This document shows positions 42,690 to 54,078 of a stretch of DNA of 64,000 bases, piece by piece (the first letter of the stretch is position 1; each line of letters starts with the position of its first letter). A program made the position numbers and the translations under genes. The DNA is from Limnephilus marmoratus. Taxonomy: Eukaryota > Arthropoda > Insecta > Trichoptera > Limnephilidae. Below the pieces are notes generated by a model. It made no database searches. It was not told where the DNA came from and saw only the letters and a list, made by a program, of their open reading frames with translations. The stretch lies in the NCBI GenBank assembly GCA_917880885.1, contig OU862917.1, forward strand, positions 53,366,727 to 53,430,726. The letters are read 5' to 3'.

Positions 42690-43395
42690 AAGTTCTCAGC
42701 GATTTATTGTAGAACCTTTTACATGTTTCTACTGCAACTATTCATGTTCTACAAAGAGGCACCAATAAAATCACCTGTTTACCTGCAGCGGACAAAAACC
42801 AATTTCTTGTCCCGAATGCAGTTATTCAAGTTCTCGAAAGGGAGATTTAAAAATCCGCAGTGCGATTCATAATGGAGAAAAACCTTTTTCATGTTCTGAG
42901 TGTAACTATGCATGAACTACGAAGACAAATCTAAAAAAATTGCAGGTTTTCCCATAGTGGATAAAAACCTTATTCGTGTCCCGGCTGTAAATATATATGT
43001 TCTACAAAATCGTTTACAAAATCGAGGAGAAAAATCGTTTTCATGTCCCGATTGCCACTATTCACGTTATTGCAAGGGAAATCTAAAAATCACATGTTAA
43101 CCCATATTGGACAAAAACCTTTTTCGCCGACTGCAACTATTCTCAAAAGGGACGTCCAAGAACGCCCTCGCTGATTCACAGTAAAGTGAAACCTGTTTCG
43201 TGTCCTGACTGCAACTATTCATGTTCTTCAAGGGGAAGTCATGAGAGCCTTTATAGGCCAAGAACAGTTGACGATGTAAATCTCCCGCTTTTGAGGACAT
43301 TATGGTTACTCACTTTAACAACACTGACTACAGCAATTTGTGTTTATGCGTATATCGTGTTTAAAACACTAACGAATACTGACAACAAAAATTAA
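42690..43395 (+). pseudogene. C2H2 zinc-finger pseudogene inside the outer hAT element
   Basis: Successive units of about 84 bp show SCPECSYSSSRKGDLK, FSCSECNYA-stop, FSCPDCHYSRYCKGNLK and SCPDCNYSCSSRG, each with the C-x2-C start of a C2H2 finger and linker traces (GEKPFS, GEKSFS). Stops and frameshifts break it, and several histidines are gone. The last frame ends in a hydrophobic stretch (LWLLTLTTLTTAICVYAYIV) that may be unrelated. The source gene cannot be named. Confidence 0.65.
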
Positions 43396-43867
43396 ATAAA
43401 AATGGCGTAAAATACAGTCAATATATTCCCTGTAAAATATAAGCGAAGAGGGTTGCCAACTTGGAAGATTTTAATTCCATCGTTTTTTTATTTCAATTTA
43501 AAAAAACATGTTACATAACGCGTTTTTCGAACCCTCCTTCTGCCCGGTAACGCACAGTAACGTTTAACAAGACTAACCACCTCCCCTCCCCCCAAATTGC
43601 GTTACGTAATACTTGAAAGGCTACCAAGGTGGAAGTTTCATAAAAATTTGTGCTGATTTACCAGACGTAAAATAAGTCTCTGTTGAACGTTAGAGAAAAT
43701 GTCGAAAATTGCCACGGGCAACATCTACACTAGAGAATGCAATCTCGACTCGAGATCGCAAATTCGAGATCTCGCAAGATTGTAATTTCTAATCTCGGAA
43801 TTTTCGGGATCTCGTTAATTAAAAGAAAATATTATTTGAAAGAAAACAAAAACCTTTATTCTAAATA

Positions 43868-44346
43868 TCAATAGTTGAACACTGACGACGACGCTCTCGT
43901 AGACGCTAACGACGTTGAAGGTATTGATAAATTATCGACAACACCCGGCTCAGTAGTACTTGATGTTCTACTGACTCCCCCATTTAATAATTTTGTATCA
44001 ATTTCGTGGATTGACATCATATGGACGTGTAAACCTTTTGTAGACCCGGATGTGGTTTTGAGAACAGCTTTACATAATTTGCATTGAGCAGTCAAATTAT
44101 TAGGGAACGTACCCATACTACGTGACCAACTTTTTGCAATTTTTAACCCCCCCCGGTGACCAAAATCCTAAGCAACCCGCCGCTCATTTGTATGGAGCGT
44201 GACATTTTGAAGACCCCCCCCCCCCCCCCTCCTAAACGTGTCACGTAGTATGGGTACGTTCCCTTAACTGCTTTCTTAAAGTATCTCAATACCGGTAAAC
44301 GACTGCTAAACTCAACATACACTGGATCTGGATTATTTTTCGACAT
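43868..44346 (-). pseudogene. hAT transposase N-terminus with BED zinc finger, split by a MITE
   Basis: Minus strand: MSKNNPDPVYVEFSSRLPVL and RYFKKAV (44346-44266) are followed by the MITE (44103-44263), then NNLTAQCKLCKAVLKTTSGS and TKGLHVHMMSIHEI. C-x2-C and the spaced histidines form a BED finger as at the N-terminus of many hAT transposases. Ignoring the MITE and one TTA copy, the frame is continuous, so the MITE inserted into an open frame. The catalytic part is absent. Confidence 0.75.
44103..44263. mobile_element. Harbinger-type MITE, copy 2
   Basis: The same inverted ends as copy 1 (GGGAACGTACCCATACTACG) and flanking TTA on both sides (44100-44102, 44264-44266). It interrupts the BED-finger exon. 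Confidence 0.9.
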
Positions 44347-45063
44347 TTGAAGGTATTAACAATGTAAAAATCCAAAAATTATGTTTATTTAACTCACATA
44401 AACAATAAAAAATGCATAATTTAAGAAAAAGTAATGCCATAACTGCACAACTAAAACAGACAAATGGCTGCCTGCACGCACGCAAGTATCTCTTTCTCAC
44501 TCACTCGACACAGTTTTATATTATCTGTCCCGCTCGTCAACCGTCGCTAATATTTGTAAATAGTGGAGATAGTTTTCTTTCTTCGATCGACACTCCCACC
44601 CGACCGTCAGTCAGACAGCGCACCACTCGCGCCCCGAGTAGACGTGTGTAGCATCGCTGACTACTGCCGCCCAATCCCGTCGATCTCGAACGGGATCTCG
44701 TCATATTATGCTTCGGGATTGATCCTGAAAGATGTCACGAATCTCGCGAGATCTCGATCTCGCGAGATCGGGATTGCATTCCCTAATCTACGCTAATCGT
44801 ATTGACGGCGCTGCTTAACAAACTGAAATAAGATTCTGTTTTGTTAGGTACATTTAAAATGATGATAAAAGATGACTAAATTTAATTTTAAGGTCTGAAA
44901 ATAAATAAAACGGTGATTTTTGACATTTTCAACTGTTTTTTTATTACACTGACTATGTTTAAAAAAACCTATTGGCATGTCCGCGTTTTGGCTCTAAAAT
45001 CCGGGTTTTTCACGCGTCTTGTCCTGGTTGCCAAATTTTTGAGATGGCAACCCTATATGTATC

Positions 45064-45340
45064 ACATGTTTGTAAAGGAACTTTGGGTGAATAAAATTAA
45101 TAAATATTCATATTATTATAGATATTAGTACGTATAAATTATTATGTAACTGACAACTCAACAAAATGGCGTTTCAACACCCATTTGAAAAGTCATCCAA
45201 AGTGAAAATAGCCCATAACCTAACCTAAACTATTCAACCCTTTATTAATTTATGCATAAGCCGCCGCATTTTTAAGCACCTTTCATGACTTTTCAAAGGA
45301 GGATAAAGTGCCGCATTGCTGAGTTGTCCGGTCACAGATA
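45064..45340. mobile_element. MITE of the AACTCA family (45145-45340)
   Basis: actgacaactcaacaaaatg at the left and ctgagttgtccggtcacaga at the right are inverted repeats; the middle has ataacctaacctaaactatt. The first 80 bp are unassigned. Confidence 0.65.
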
Positions 45341-46340
45341 ATGAGATAATGTTGTGCCTATTAAAAATTTAAAAGAATATTATTTATTGCAAGAGCCATC
45401 GAATTACAAGAAGATAAGGGTGCTAATTTCACTATCTCGAGAACAATAATAATATGACGTACTTACATTGCCATTTCTATGTAAATTAAAATGATAATGC
45501 CATGAATATAGTAACATTTTGAAAGAGAAATCGCGTAGAACTTACCACCGACTGTTTTCCATTTATGGAAGAAAAAAGCCTTTGAAACATTTTGTTTTGA
45601 TATTAAAGTTACGTTTATGAAGTGTACATTATAATATAATATAATTTACGACAAATTGCTGAAAGGACTGCTCCGGAGCGCGTAACCTCAAAATCGGTAA
45701 GATTTATTTACGTAAATATATTTGGCAAGTGTCATCGTGAGATTAAAAGCAAAGACAGGAATATGTTTTTTTATATTATCTATGGTTTCGCAGATTTCGA
45801 ATTGCTTCTATACTCACGTATGATTGAATTTTTTTGTTTGCGTCAACATCGCTTTGAATATTTAGATATATTTTTTAATGTTTTGTGATTAGACTGATAT
45901 TAGTGATTACGAGTATACTGATTACACTGCTTGTGATTGCTTTGTCACTGCAACGTAAAACGAAATTACTTTTTATATTATAACAAAACAAAGTTCTTTT
46001 CTGCACGTCCGATAATTTACAGTTTGATTTGGAAAGTCGAAAAGCAGGATGCGCTGCGAATATCTAATTGAATTTTGTCTAACGTTTAGTAAACACTTTT
46101 AAGTGAACATCACTAGTTATGTTATGGCGTTATATTATAATAAATACTAAACATTATTGATAAAAAAACATGAAAATCAAGTAATTTAATTATTTTCAAG
46201 AATTATCCACCCTAAAATAATATTGAAGGAGATTTTAGTCATGAGTCTATGACTCCTCATGACTAAAAAAATAGGGGAAGTAACTTCCTGTCTAGTTTTA
46301 TGAAAAAGCTATTTTTTGTTTGAAAGGGATCGTTTTTATT
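45341..46340. other. No gene seen
   Basis: AT-rich intergenic DNA; a short palindromic phrase gtcatgagtctatgactcctcatgac lies at 46238-46263. Confidence 0.4.
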
Positions 46341-46445
46341 TTTTTAAACATTTAACTCCACATGGAGGCCTCGAGGAAAATAATTTCCCTCAGGGTCTAT
46401 GACATCTTCGGGGATACTGTAGGGAGGGTCTTTTTTAGGATAGGA
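46341..46445 (-). mobile_element. LINE-tail repeat (family A), terminal fragment
   Basis: tttaactccacatggaggcc, the hairpin aataatttccctcaggg and gggagggtcttttttaggat match the last 100 bp of the CR1/jockey-type LINE. Confidence 0.75.
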
Positions 46446-47260
46446 AGGGGTGAAACAGCGCCTTGTTTTAAATTTTTAATTTTCGGATTGCTTCCATCAA
46501 TAAAAAAATTACGAATTAGTAAAAATTGCTGTAAGTAAAATGAACGAAAAGAAATCCGATAAATGTCATTCATAGTAATCGTTTTTGGTTCATGTCTGAA
46601 AGCAAAATGCCAAAAAGTACGCGTGATAGATACTCGTACGTAGATACTTAAACTTATCATTAAATATACAGTATACCTGGACAATGTTCGTGAAATAATC
46701 GTAATAAATAAATAATAAAACATTAGTCATATTTTTACCCGACACGTGTTCATTGCGGTTTGGCCTTCAAACAAACCATCACAACAATAATAAATGAGTG
46801 CATTTAATGAGAAAATAAAAATGGCGGTGGTTTATTTAGAACTGTTGCGATAAGTGATAAGTGCTACCGAAGCGGCTCTGCTTAAATGCTTTGTTTACGT
46901 TTTGTTCTAGAATGTAAACATTGAACTCGTGTAAATATTATCGAAGCTTTTACAAAAGATATCAGAGATAGGAAATAAAAGCTATGCATTATTACTCATT
47001 ATATAAACATACCTAATTTATAATAAATATATATTTATTATGTGTTATAAATATACCGAATATCGCTCAGCTTTGCGAATGTTTAAAAATAAAATGTCGT
47101 TAAAGTAAATTATCCCATGAGTAATAAGAAATAACGCATTGTTAGGTTTCTTGGATCTCAAAACAAGACTGGTAGATAATAGAATTTCCAAGAATAGGTG
47201 TGTACCTACTTATACAATTATTTGCAGGTATGTTTGCCGATAGTGGAGTTTTCGCTAAAG
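46446..47260. other. Upstream region of the FRAT-like gene; nothing else recognised
   Basis: AT-rich, without recognisable repeats or exons. A polyT/polyA-poor transition to GC-richer sequence begins near 47280. Confidence 0.4.
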
Positions 47261-47269
47261 CAAATTTTT

Positions 47270-47627
47270 GCAAATTTTCCGCTTATCTGCTCTACGAGCG
47301 GTAGAGCAGAGTTCAATTCAGCAGAATAGAGCTAGCAGAGCTGTCCACGGCCGTCGCCGTGTAGTATATTGTTGAATGTCGGTTGCATGCGTCTCTCTCT
47401 GTCTCACATCTCTCTGCGGGCAAGTGGAGCGGATGACGGAAGCAGTGTTTGTTTACGAGCTGTGTTTGTACACACAGCCGCCACTAGTACCAGACTGTCC
47501 CGCGCATGCGCAACCAGACCAAAACAATCCGCCGGTCCGCCATTCACATTCAGTTCTATTTGAGACATCGTCGCGGCAGGAGTTCGTCCGCCGTCTACCC
47601 CATACAAGGAATATTGAGTCTGTTGTG
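47270..47627 (+). promoter_or_regulatory. Promoter/5' leader region of the FRAT-like gene
   Basis: GC content rises sharply from about 47280, with CpG-containing phrases (ccacggccgtcgccgtgtag, tgtcccgcgcatgcgcaacc). CGCATGCGC at 47502-47510 is an NRF-1-type palindrome. This looks like a CpG-rich leader; the transcription start was not determined. An in-frame ATG at 47376 exists but its extension is not conserved-looking. Confidence 0.4.
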
Positions 47628-47990
47628 ATGCCTAGTAAGCGGGATTCGTGTTTGGTGGCCAGTGACTTACAAACCGATTACCTAGCTCGTGATGTGGAAG
47701 AGCTGGTGTCGGAGATAAAGGAGAACCTACGGCTCAAGGCCAAGCCAGTGCGGACGCAGGCGCAGAGGCCGTCCCCCTACAGCAGACCGGCCCGCAGGCC
47801 CGAACCGCCCGCCCCCACGGCCTCGTCCCCCCTGGAAGACCCCTACGAGATGCTCCAACAGCTGCTGCAGTCCAACTCGCTGGTGGCCGAGGCGGTGCGC
47901 CGCCTGCAGGAGGGACTGGGGCCCAAGCAACGCTTCTTCTACGATGACGAGGATGAAGTACCCCTTCTCAACTACCCCGTGGGGGTCTAA
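47628..47990 (+). CDS. FRAT/GBP-family GSK-3-binding protein homologue (120 aa)
   Basis: An intronless ORF starting MPSKRDSCLV. Box 1, residues 22-37 (DVEELVSEIKENLRLK), matches the N-terminal FRAT box E-V-x-x-LV-x-x-I-x-x-x-L-x-L. Residues 40-68 are a Pro/Arg-rich linker with a SPYSRP motif. Box 2, residues 70-95 (EDPYEMLQQLLQSNSLVAEA then VRRLQ), matches the GSK-3-binding helices of FRAT, DP-x-x-LLQQL-x-x-S-x-x-L-x-x-EAVRRL. The C-terminus is acidic (FFYDDEDEVPLL). Vertebrate FRATs are about 230-280 residues; here both boxes survive in half the length. In the family, box 2 docks on the GSK-3 site used by axin, blocks beta-catenin phosphorylation and activates Wnt signalling. GC content and codon use differ strongly from the surroundings, as for a real gene. 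Identification is by motif recall, not by search. Confidence 0.85.
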   Translation: MPSKRDSCLVASDLQTDYLARDVEELVSEIKENLRLKAKPVRTQAQRPSPYSRPARRPEPPAPTASSPLEDPYEMLQQLLQSNSLVAEAVRRLQEGLGPKQRFFYDDEDEVPLLNYPVGV

Positions 47991-48235
47991 TCTCTGACTG
48001 CACTCTGCCCGATGGACGGGACGGTGAAAGTGTTTGTTGTGAAATAATCGTTTCTCGGTCAGGTGATCGGTGATCGCTCTGTTGTGTTGGTTGTGTACAT
48101 TGGGAGAATTGGAGAACATTTCGCAAGAAGAGTGCTAATTGCGTGTATTGGAGTGCGAGCGGGACGGAGCTCGTGACGCACCGAAGGCAAGATGGCGGAG
48201 TGATATATTTTCTATTAATACCTGAGTAGTTAAAT

Positions 48236-48250
48236 CAATAAATAAAACAT
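48236..48250 (+). terminator. Candidate polyadenylation signal of the FRAT-like gene
   Basis: caataaataaaacatt contains two overlapping AATAAA hexamers 250 bp after the stop codon. Confidence 0.5.
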
Positions 48251-49220
48251 TATGCTACAGGAAACAGTTCTGCGTGTATACTTATTTGCACGCAGCAGCG
48301 TTAACGAGTGATAATGTGTAAAAAAATAACTCTTTTAGTCAAATATTTTCATGTCTCTAGTAAATAAGTGTAGAATTAACAATAATAATAACGACTTTGT
48401 CGTAAGCACAGAGTAAAAAAAACTATAAAGATTAAACATTACGCTTATATGTATAATTTCTTTAAAAACATAGTATTAGTAAATTATTTCGAAGCAAACG
48501 TTTTACTTTTGTTACTATTATTATTTATTTGCGGAGGGGATCGAATCTTCCACCGTCGCCCGATTTCTTATCCAAAGTTTGATTAATGAATAACAAAATA
48601 CAGGTTTCGCCACAAACTGGTGAGTCAGTAGTCAGTGACTGTTTTGTTAGGATATTAATGTTCCTAGAGAAACATGGCGGCGAGTCCCCTGGTTGGTGGT
48701 TAGTGAAGTTGTTACATCAGCCTCTCGGCTCAGCACCGACACACTAGCCACAACAGACGGACAGACTACGAGTAGGTAGTTTACGTGGCTTGTTCAACCT
48801 ACTTAGCTCTACTTCACTTCGGTACAACTTGATTCTTTATCTGTTCTTGTTCATTAGGTAAACAAACTATGAACGGCAACATTTTGAATGCACAGCATTT
48901 AACTATGAAAACAGTCATCAATCTCACACACTAACTGTAAATTATTATAGTTGGCGAAGCACTCTTGTTCATATAATATAATGTTTAGTTTAATTTGTGG
49001 GGAGTGTGTTTCTGATGATTGTTTTATTTGATTTATCAACTTGATTGTTTTGTAACGTCCATTACCTTTAAGGTTAATTAGAATAGGTAGCCTGCTACAG
49101 GCGAATCGGGAGCGTTGTATCGACTGCATGTTTTAATGCATTCCGTTCAACGTGTTCCTAGCAATGTATTATGTGAGTTATGATTTGTGATTATAAACAA
49201 ATTAAAGTGATATAAATATT
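48251..49220. other. No gene identified; GC-richer patch at 48660-48800
   Basis: 48665-48780 (aacatggcggcgagtcccct, cacaacagacggacagacta) looks like a promoter or first exon, with ATGGCGGCG followed by a stop after nine codons. No product can be named. Confidence 0.35.
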
Positions 49221-49224
49221 AAAA

Positions 49225-49540
49225 AATTCAAACGATTAATTGTGTTATTATTTATGTTTACATCCTGGTGCAATCTACAACAATAACATTGCATATCAAT
49301 ACACAAGAGAATATCACCAAACAAACTCCATGACTCAAACAAAATGAAAGTTTTTCCGCAAGAATTCATCGCAAGTCACAAAATTATCACTTGTGTTGTT
49401 ATTTATTTTCATATCCTGTTTACAATCTGCGACAATAACATTGCAAATCGATACAATAGAATGTCACAAAACGAATTCCATGACTCAACAAAATGAAAGT
49501 TTTTCATGAGAATTCACCAGTCACAATTAATGCATCTTTG
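49225..49540. repeat. Tandem duplication of about 150 bp
   Basis: 49235-49375 and 49390-49530 share acaataacattgca, gaattccatgactcaa-like text and caaaatgaaagtttttc in the same order. Confidence 0.8.
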
Positions 49541-50228
49541 AAAAAGGCAGAAATGACCGTTGATATATCTGTGGCTTAGAGGTAAACTATCCCACGTCAC
49601 ACTTGACGAATTTTACTGGAGAGCAGAAACGGTATTTTAAGTTTAAAAAATTTCATCAGTCACATAATCGCGCTGCAACTCGATTAAATATATTTGATTT
49701 GATCAACTTTTTATGTGTTAATAATAATAATAACGTAATATTTGTATTTCGCAGATTTGTGTCATTTCACTTCAAACACAATAAATAACGCTTAACACAA
49801 TAAATTTAAAAATAATACTACAGTGCTCCTTACGAGTCCATTACAAAATATTGATAAAATAATATGAAATACCTACAGTATTTACAAAACAACCACGAGA
49901 GAACAAAGACTAACAAAAACGGTGCTGTTTAGCTCAATAACGAAACAATTACAATTTTTAAAATCGCAAGTCCAATGCAAGATTCTTGCACTAAGATTAT
50001 TAAAGCTTTATACATTTAGATAGAGTTGTAAATATGTACTAACCTACATAAAATCTAAAAAAATACCTCTATTCAGTTTTCTGCGCGAAATCTTATATTT
50101 TTGCTGCAGAGACAGAAATATTTTTATAGAAGTTCTTCCGTCTTGGAATTGGTTTCTCCAGACCAAAAGATAATCGGTACCTATACTAACGGTTATTTCC
50201 TTTTCCGTTGATAATGAACCACCAGTCA
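49541..50228. other. No gene seen
   Basis: AT-rich. The phrase tggcttagaggtaaactatc at 49572 is the inverse of gatagtttacctctgagcca at 50322, a possible SINE fragment. Confidence 0.4.
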
Positions 50229-50695
50229 TAGAATACCACTATGCAGAATTGAACATTATGATTCGGAATAGGTAGGTAGGTACCTATATCAAAAAGTCAA
50301 ATACCTAAAATGTGGACATGCGATAGTTTACCTCTGAGCCACAAATAAAAAAGATCTACTGACTTTGAATGAAAAATTAAACCACTCTCTGTAATATTAC
50401 TACCTTAATATATTAATTACCTTACATTAAGATTTTTCCTGTTCATAGTACAAAAATTACAGATTAACTATGCGTAATTGAATATTATGATTCGGAATAG
50501 GTATACCCACCAAAAAGTAAAATACCCAAAATGTAGTCATTCGATAGTTTTCCTCTGAGCAACAAATATAATAATATGTACAGATCTACTCATTTTGAAT
50601 GGAAAATTAAACCACTATCTGTAATATCATTACCTACATTACGTCAGATTTTTCCTGTTCATAGTACAAAAACAACAGATTACACGTAGCAAAAT
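50229..50695. repeat. Tandem duplication of about 230 bp
   Basis: 50240-50462 and 50470-50690 share attatgattcggaataggta, cctctgagc-acaaat, atctactSacttt, ttcctgttcatagtacaaaa in the same order. Confidence 0.85.
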
Positions 50696-51175
50696 ACAAG
50701 GATATCCTCGACGTAAATATTATGTTGTGTTCATGAATAGTGTGACTCAATACTTGTTTCATCTTAAACATTATTTCACTAGAAATTTCCACCGTTCATC
50801 CGATTCACAGACAGAGATAACAGTTTATCTGAAATCAAGAAAAAATGGACTTAGAACCAATCAGGTCAATCAAAATCACGAAATTTATGGGAGTACAGTT
50901 ATCAAATCATTAATATGGCGTTAATAATTAGATTAATAAATACATATTATTCATTATTGGCTTAGTTAGAGGACCTACACATTGCAAAAAGCATGACTCA
51001 AATCATTATTTAACTAAAATGTTCCACAGTTCATTGATAGAATAGCTAACAGAGGACATACCTACGTACCTATATGTGAAATTATTAAAAAGATGTAGGT
51101 ACAGTTCAGAAAAGACTACTAGAAATTACAACAGTTATAACTTCTCTAATAATTTGTATAATAATCAATTTCATT
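50696..51175. other. No gene seen
   Basis: Unassigned sequence. Confidence 0.4.
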
Positions 51176-51513
51176 TTTGGAGGCGGGAATGGGTACCGCC
51201 GCCCCGGGAACCTTTATTGGATAACCAACACCTCTGCCATAGATCACCCAAAGTGGTTCGCTGCGTTTGGTGATTTAACAGGGGTGCCCGGGTTCATGGG
51301 GTGAGGTTTATCTAGATCTTGGAGGCGGATGACCAGGACATACTGAACCCCAGATTCCTACCCACCCCTTAAACCCTTTTCCTTCCCAGAACTCTCCTCT
51401 CCTTCCTTTCCTCAAAAAACCCTCCATACAGCATCCCCAAAGATGACATAGGCCCTGAGGAAAATTATTTTCCTCAGGGCCTCCTGTGTAGAGCTCATGT
51501 AAAAAAAAATTGC
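51176..51513 (+). mobile_element. LINE-tail repeat (family A), single plus-strand copy with A tail
   Basis: Begins tgggtaccgccgccccggga, continues gcccgggttcatggggtgag, and ends with the hairpin ccctgaggaaaattattttcctcaggg-like stem (51453-51479), ctcctgtgtagagctcatgt and an A run. It is the best reference copy of this tail. Confidence 0.8.
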
Positions 51514-51583
51514 ACTACGGTCCTATCAGCTCTACAGTTCTTGGAAGGCTTCAATAAAAGATATCACCTACAAGCTAAGCAAT

Positions 51584-51667
51584 ACTGTTCGTATTGGCGT
51601 ATTTGGCATAGAAAACACACAGTACTTGCATGTAACTACCTATGCCAAATACGTCAATACGAATAGT
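51584..51667. ncRNA. Near-perfect 28 bp hairpin with 28 nt loop
   Basis: 51584-51611 (ttcgtattggcgtatttggc at its core) and 51640-51667 (gccaaatacgtcaatacgaa) pair with two mismatches, both G-T compatible in RNA. Length and loop would suit a miRNA precursor or a tiny foldback element; nothing else supports expression. Confidence 0.35.
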
Positions 51668-53185
51668 CACATAAGGTGCCACTACAAGAAGTAAAACACC
51701 TGATTTTCGCATAACACTAATTTTGCCGCGCATTAAACAAAAATGGCGTGTCAGTATAACGTGTCAGTTATGATTGTTAGATTAAATTAATATTATTAAC
51801 CCTGTGTTTATAATCTTTTTAAATTTCCTTGAATTGTACTTACGTCTTGTTATTACTATTTATCATTGATCATTACAACGATTATCATTGTTGATAAAGT
51901 AGGTAGCTATCTGGGCACCTTAAGTTATAGACGCCATACTGGCAAACCTTTATTTGTTTTGAAAATGGCAGCGATTTTACACGTAACATGAGATTGGTAA
52001 ATATTCTACGAAGGCCATAGATAGGGCCTACATGTGATCTGAGATAACATATTTCTTCGAATTGATAAGTAATTTGGTTTGTCAACAAATTTCATCGACA
52101 TACCTAACACACCTAGTTAGGTTTCACAATACGTAATTGATGAATTACACATATTGAGGTATTCGCAATGATTACATTACACATTAGTGCGTTCTTACTT
52201 TGGTACCAACCTAGTTGTTTCTCAATGACCTACTATAAGAAATCTTTCAAAGCAGAACAAGATCCATGTCAAGACCTGAGTATAAATAATTAGCTCTAGT
52301 TCTTTAAATACACGTATAAATAACTGCTCAACGTTTAGACGGCATTAAGTAAATTGGCCGTTTAATAATTAAAAAAAATTTAAACGACGTTTACAACGTC
52401 GGATGTTTCTTTTTTTTAAATGGCTATTCACCCCAAAGGAGTGTTCTAGCCAGTGTCAAGTAGAGGAGGGTGAGTTTGTAAGTGTTAATCTTGGGGAAAT
52501 ATATACAAATTTAGTAGTAAAAACTTCGTTACATAATTATAATATATAAAATAGGCTAAAGACTCACAATAAAAAATGACAATTTTTTTAGTTAAAAGTG
52601 TTTGAGCGGTAAAAATACTATTATTTTGAAATAATTATCCATCTGTCTGGATCGTTTGGCAACGTTGCAGATTATTTAAACGTACACAAAGCATACCGGA
52701 TGGCTGTGAGAAGCGGTGGGTAGGTAGGTACCTACCTAACCATTTCACAACATGCCCGGGTAGGTACCTGCATGTTATTGTTTACATTTTTGAAATGTTT
52801 ACAACCGGCGTTCTGTGGGGCATGCCTAGGTACCTACCTACCCAAAATAAATGTTTTTCTCAGAAGTTCTTTCCCCGAAAAAGGGATTCATCCATTTTGA
52901 ATGCATTCTTTTTTTTTGCATTTTTCGCTATCTTTAAAAACACAAAGCGCGTAGGTACTAAAATAATAACAATAACAAACGTAGATTTGTCTCATTCTGA
53001 TGGCGCCTCTTTTTTCATTCAAATAATTCTCCCCTTTTAGGATAGGAATATAATTATTTCTCTTCTTTCTTGCCTGTGTCCATACAATTAACACTCCCGC
53101 CATTTCTACAAAGTAAGCAGGCAAGACGAACAGCCAACAAGCCTGTTTTAGTACAATACTACTAGCTTTATTTACAAAAGTCGTC
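51668..53185. other. No gene seen; TAGGTAGGTACC simple repeats near 52718-52840
   Basis: Simple repeats of TACCTACC are common here. No exon or ORF with recognisable similarity. Confidence 0.45.
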
Positions 53186-53189
53186 TCAA

Positions 53190-53826
53190 ACATTCATTTG
53201 AGAATATCATTAAAAATCTGTGAAGAATATGCAAATGACCACAACATGATCTACAACCCCAAGAAGACGGAACTAATTGCATTCCACCATGGAAAAAATC
53301 CTGAGAAAATGCTCCCTGTACATTCCCTGTAAAACTTAATGACGAAAACATAAACGCATCTAAGAATGTAAAATACTTGGGACGCATTATTACTGAAGAC
53401 CTCTCGGATGACGGTGATATTGAACGACAGCGGAGAAGTATCAGTATATTGTCTAATATGATTGCCCGAAGATTCTTCAAATGCAAAAAAAACATTGTTC
53501 AATGCATTTTGCACTAGCCTATATACCTACATGTGAAACATGGTGTCACTACCGAACCAGCTCAATAGAACGACTCCGGATCTAATATAATGGTACCTAC
53601 TTGCAGAATTGTATTTGGATACAGAAGATACAACAGCGCATCTTCAATGTTTACGGAGCTAGGACTACACGGATTCGTCGGTCTGATGAGACACCGGGTC
53701 ACTGGAGCCAGGATGCGGCTAATGGCTTCCGATAACACAGTGGTGATCGCAGCCTTCCAGCACAAAGCGCCACTCCTGAGCGAGGGCTGGGCCCGAGCTC
53801 ACTCCAGACCACGTCCTACATTATAA
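53190..53826 (+). pseudogene. Non-LTR retrotransposon, C-terminal reverse transcriptase fragment (third type)
   Basis: In shifting plus-strand frames: MIYNPKKTELIAFHHGKN, NVKYLGRIITEDLSDDGDIE, RQRRSISILSNMIARRFFKC, then after stops VFGYRRYNSASSMFTELGLH and GFVGLMRHRVTGARMRLMAS. KxVKYLG-xx-I and GYRRYxSAS-MF are thumb and C-terminal motifs of a LINE type common in arthropods. Several frameshifts show that it is dead. Confidence 0.8.
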
Positions 53827-54078
53827 TTGATTATCTATTTTATTTCTATTATCGCTTATGTTTTTTATTTATTTTATTTTTATTTATTCTTTTCTTTTCT
53901 ATTTACTTTTTTTTACTTTATCTGTTGTGTAAATATGTACAACTTTATGGGACGTGTGGGATTGCACTATCCTCCCCATATCCTGGAATAAGCATTATTA
54001 TTATTTCTCTTGTACCTACTAACTCACGACACTACCCTATTTACTTCATCGTGCATTTAGATAAGCATCCTCAATTTC
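53827..54078. other. LINE 3' flank, T-rich
   Basis: tatttttatttattcttttc-type sequence; no further feature. Confidence 0.4.

Larger units (their letters stand above)
43731..44785 (-). mobile_element. hAT-type element (inner) with BED zinc-finger exon
   Basis: Left end TAGAGAATGCAATCTCGA and right end TCGGGATTGCATTCCCTA are imperfect inverted repeats with ATCTCG-rich subterminal regions. The flanks ATCTACAC (43723-43730) and ATCTACGC (44786-44793) agree in 7 of 8 positions. It lies wholly inside the outer hAT and itself contains a Harbinger MITE. Confidence 0.85.
42336..45055. mobile_element. hAT-type element (outer) with 8 bp target duplication
   Basis: Ends TAGGGTTGCCATC and GATGGCAACCCTA are perfect inverted repeats of 13 bp; TATGTATC flanks both sides (42328-42335, 45056-45063). 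CCGGGTTT-like subterminal motifs occur at both ends. The interior has a GC-rich stretch (42430-42590), a decayed zinc-finger gene and a complete second hAT element. No transposase of its own is seen. Confidence 0.9.

Noticed and set aside
47376..47627. N-terminal extension of the FRAT-like ORF
   Set aside because: In frame but Cys/Pro-rich without similarity; the FRAT box starts shortly after the ATG at 47628, and the region looks like a CpG-rich leader.
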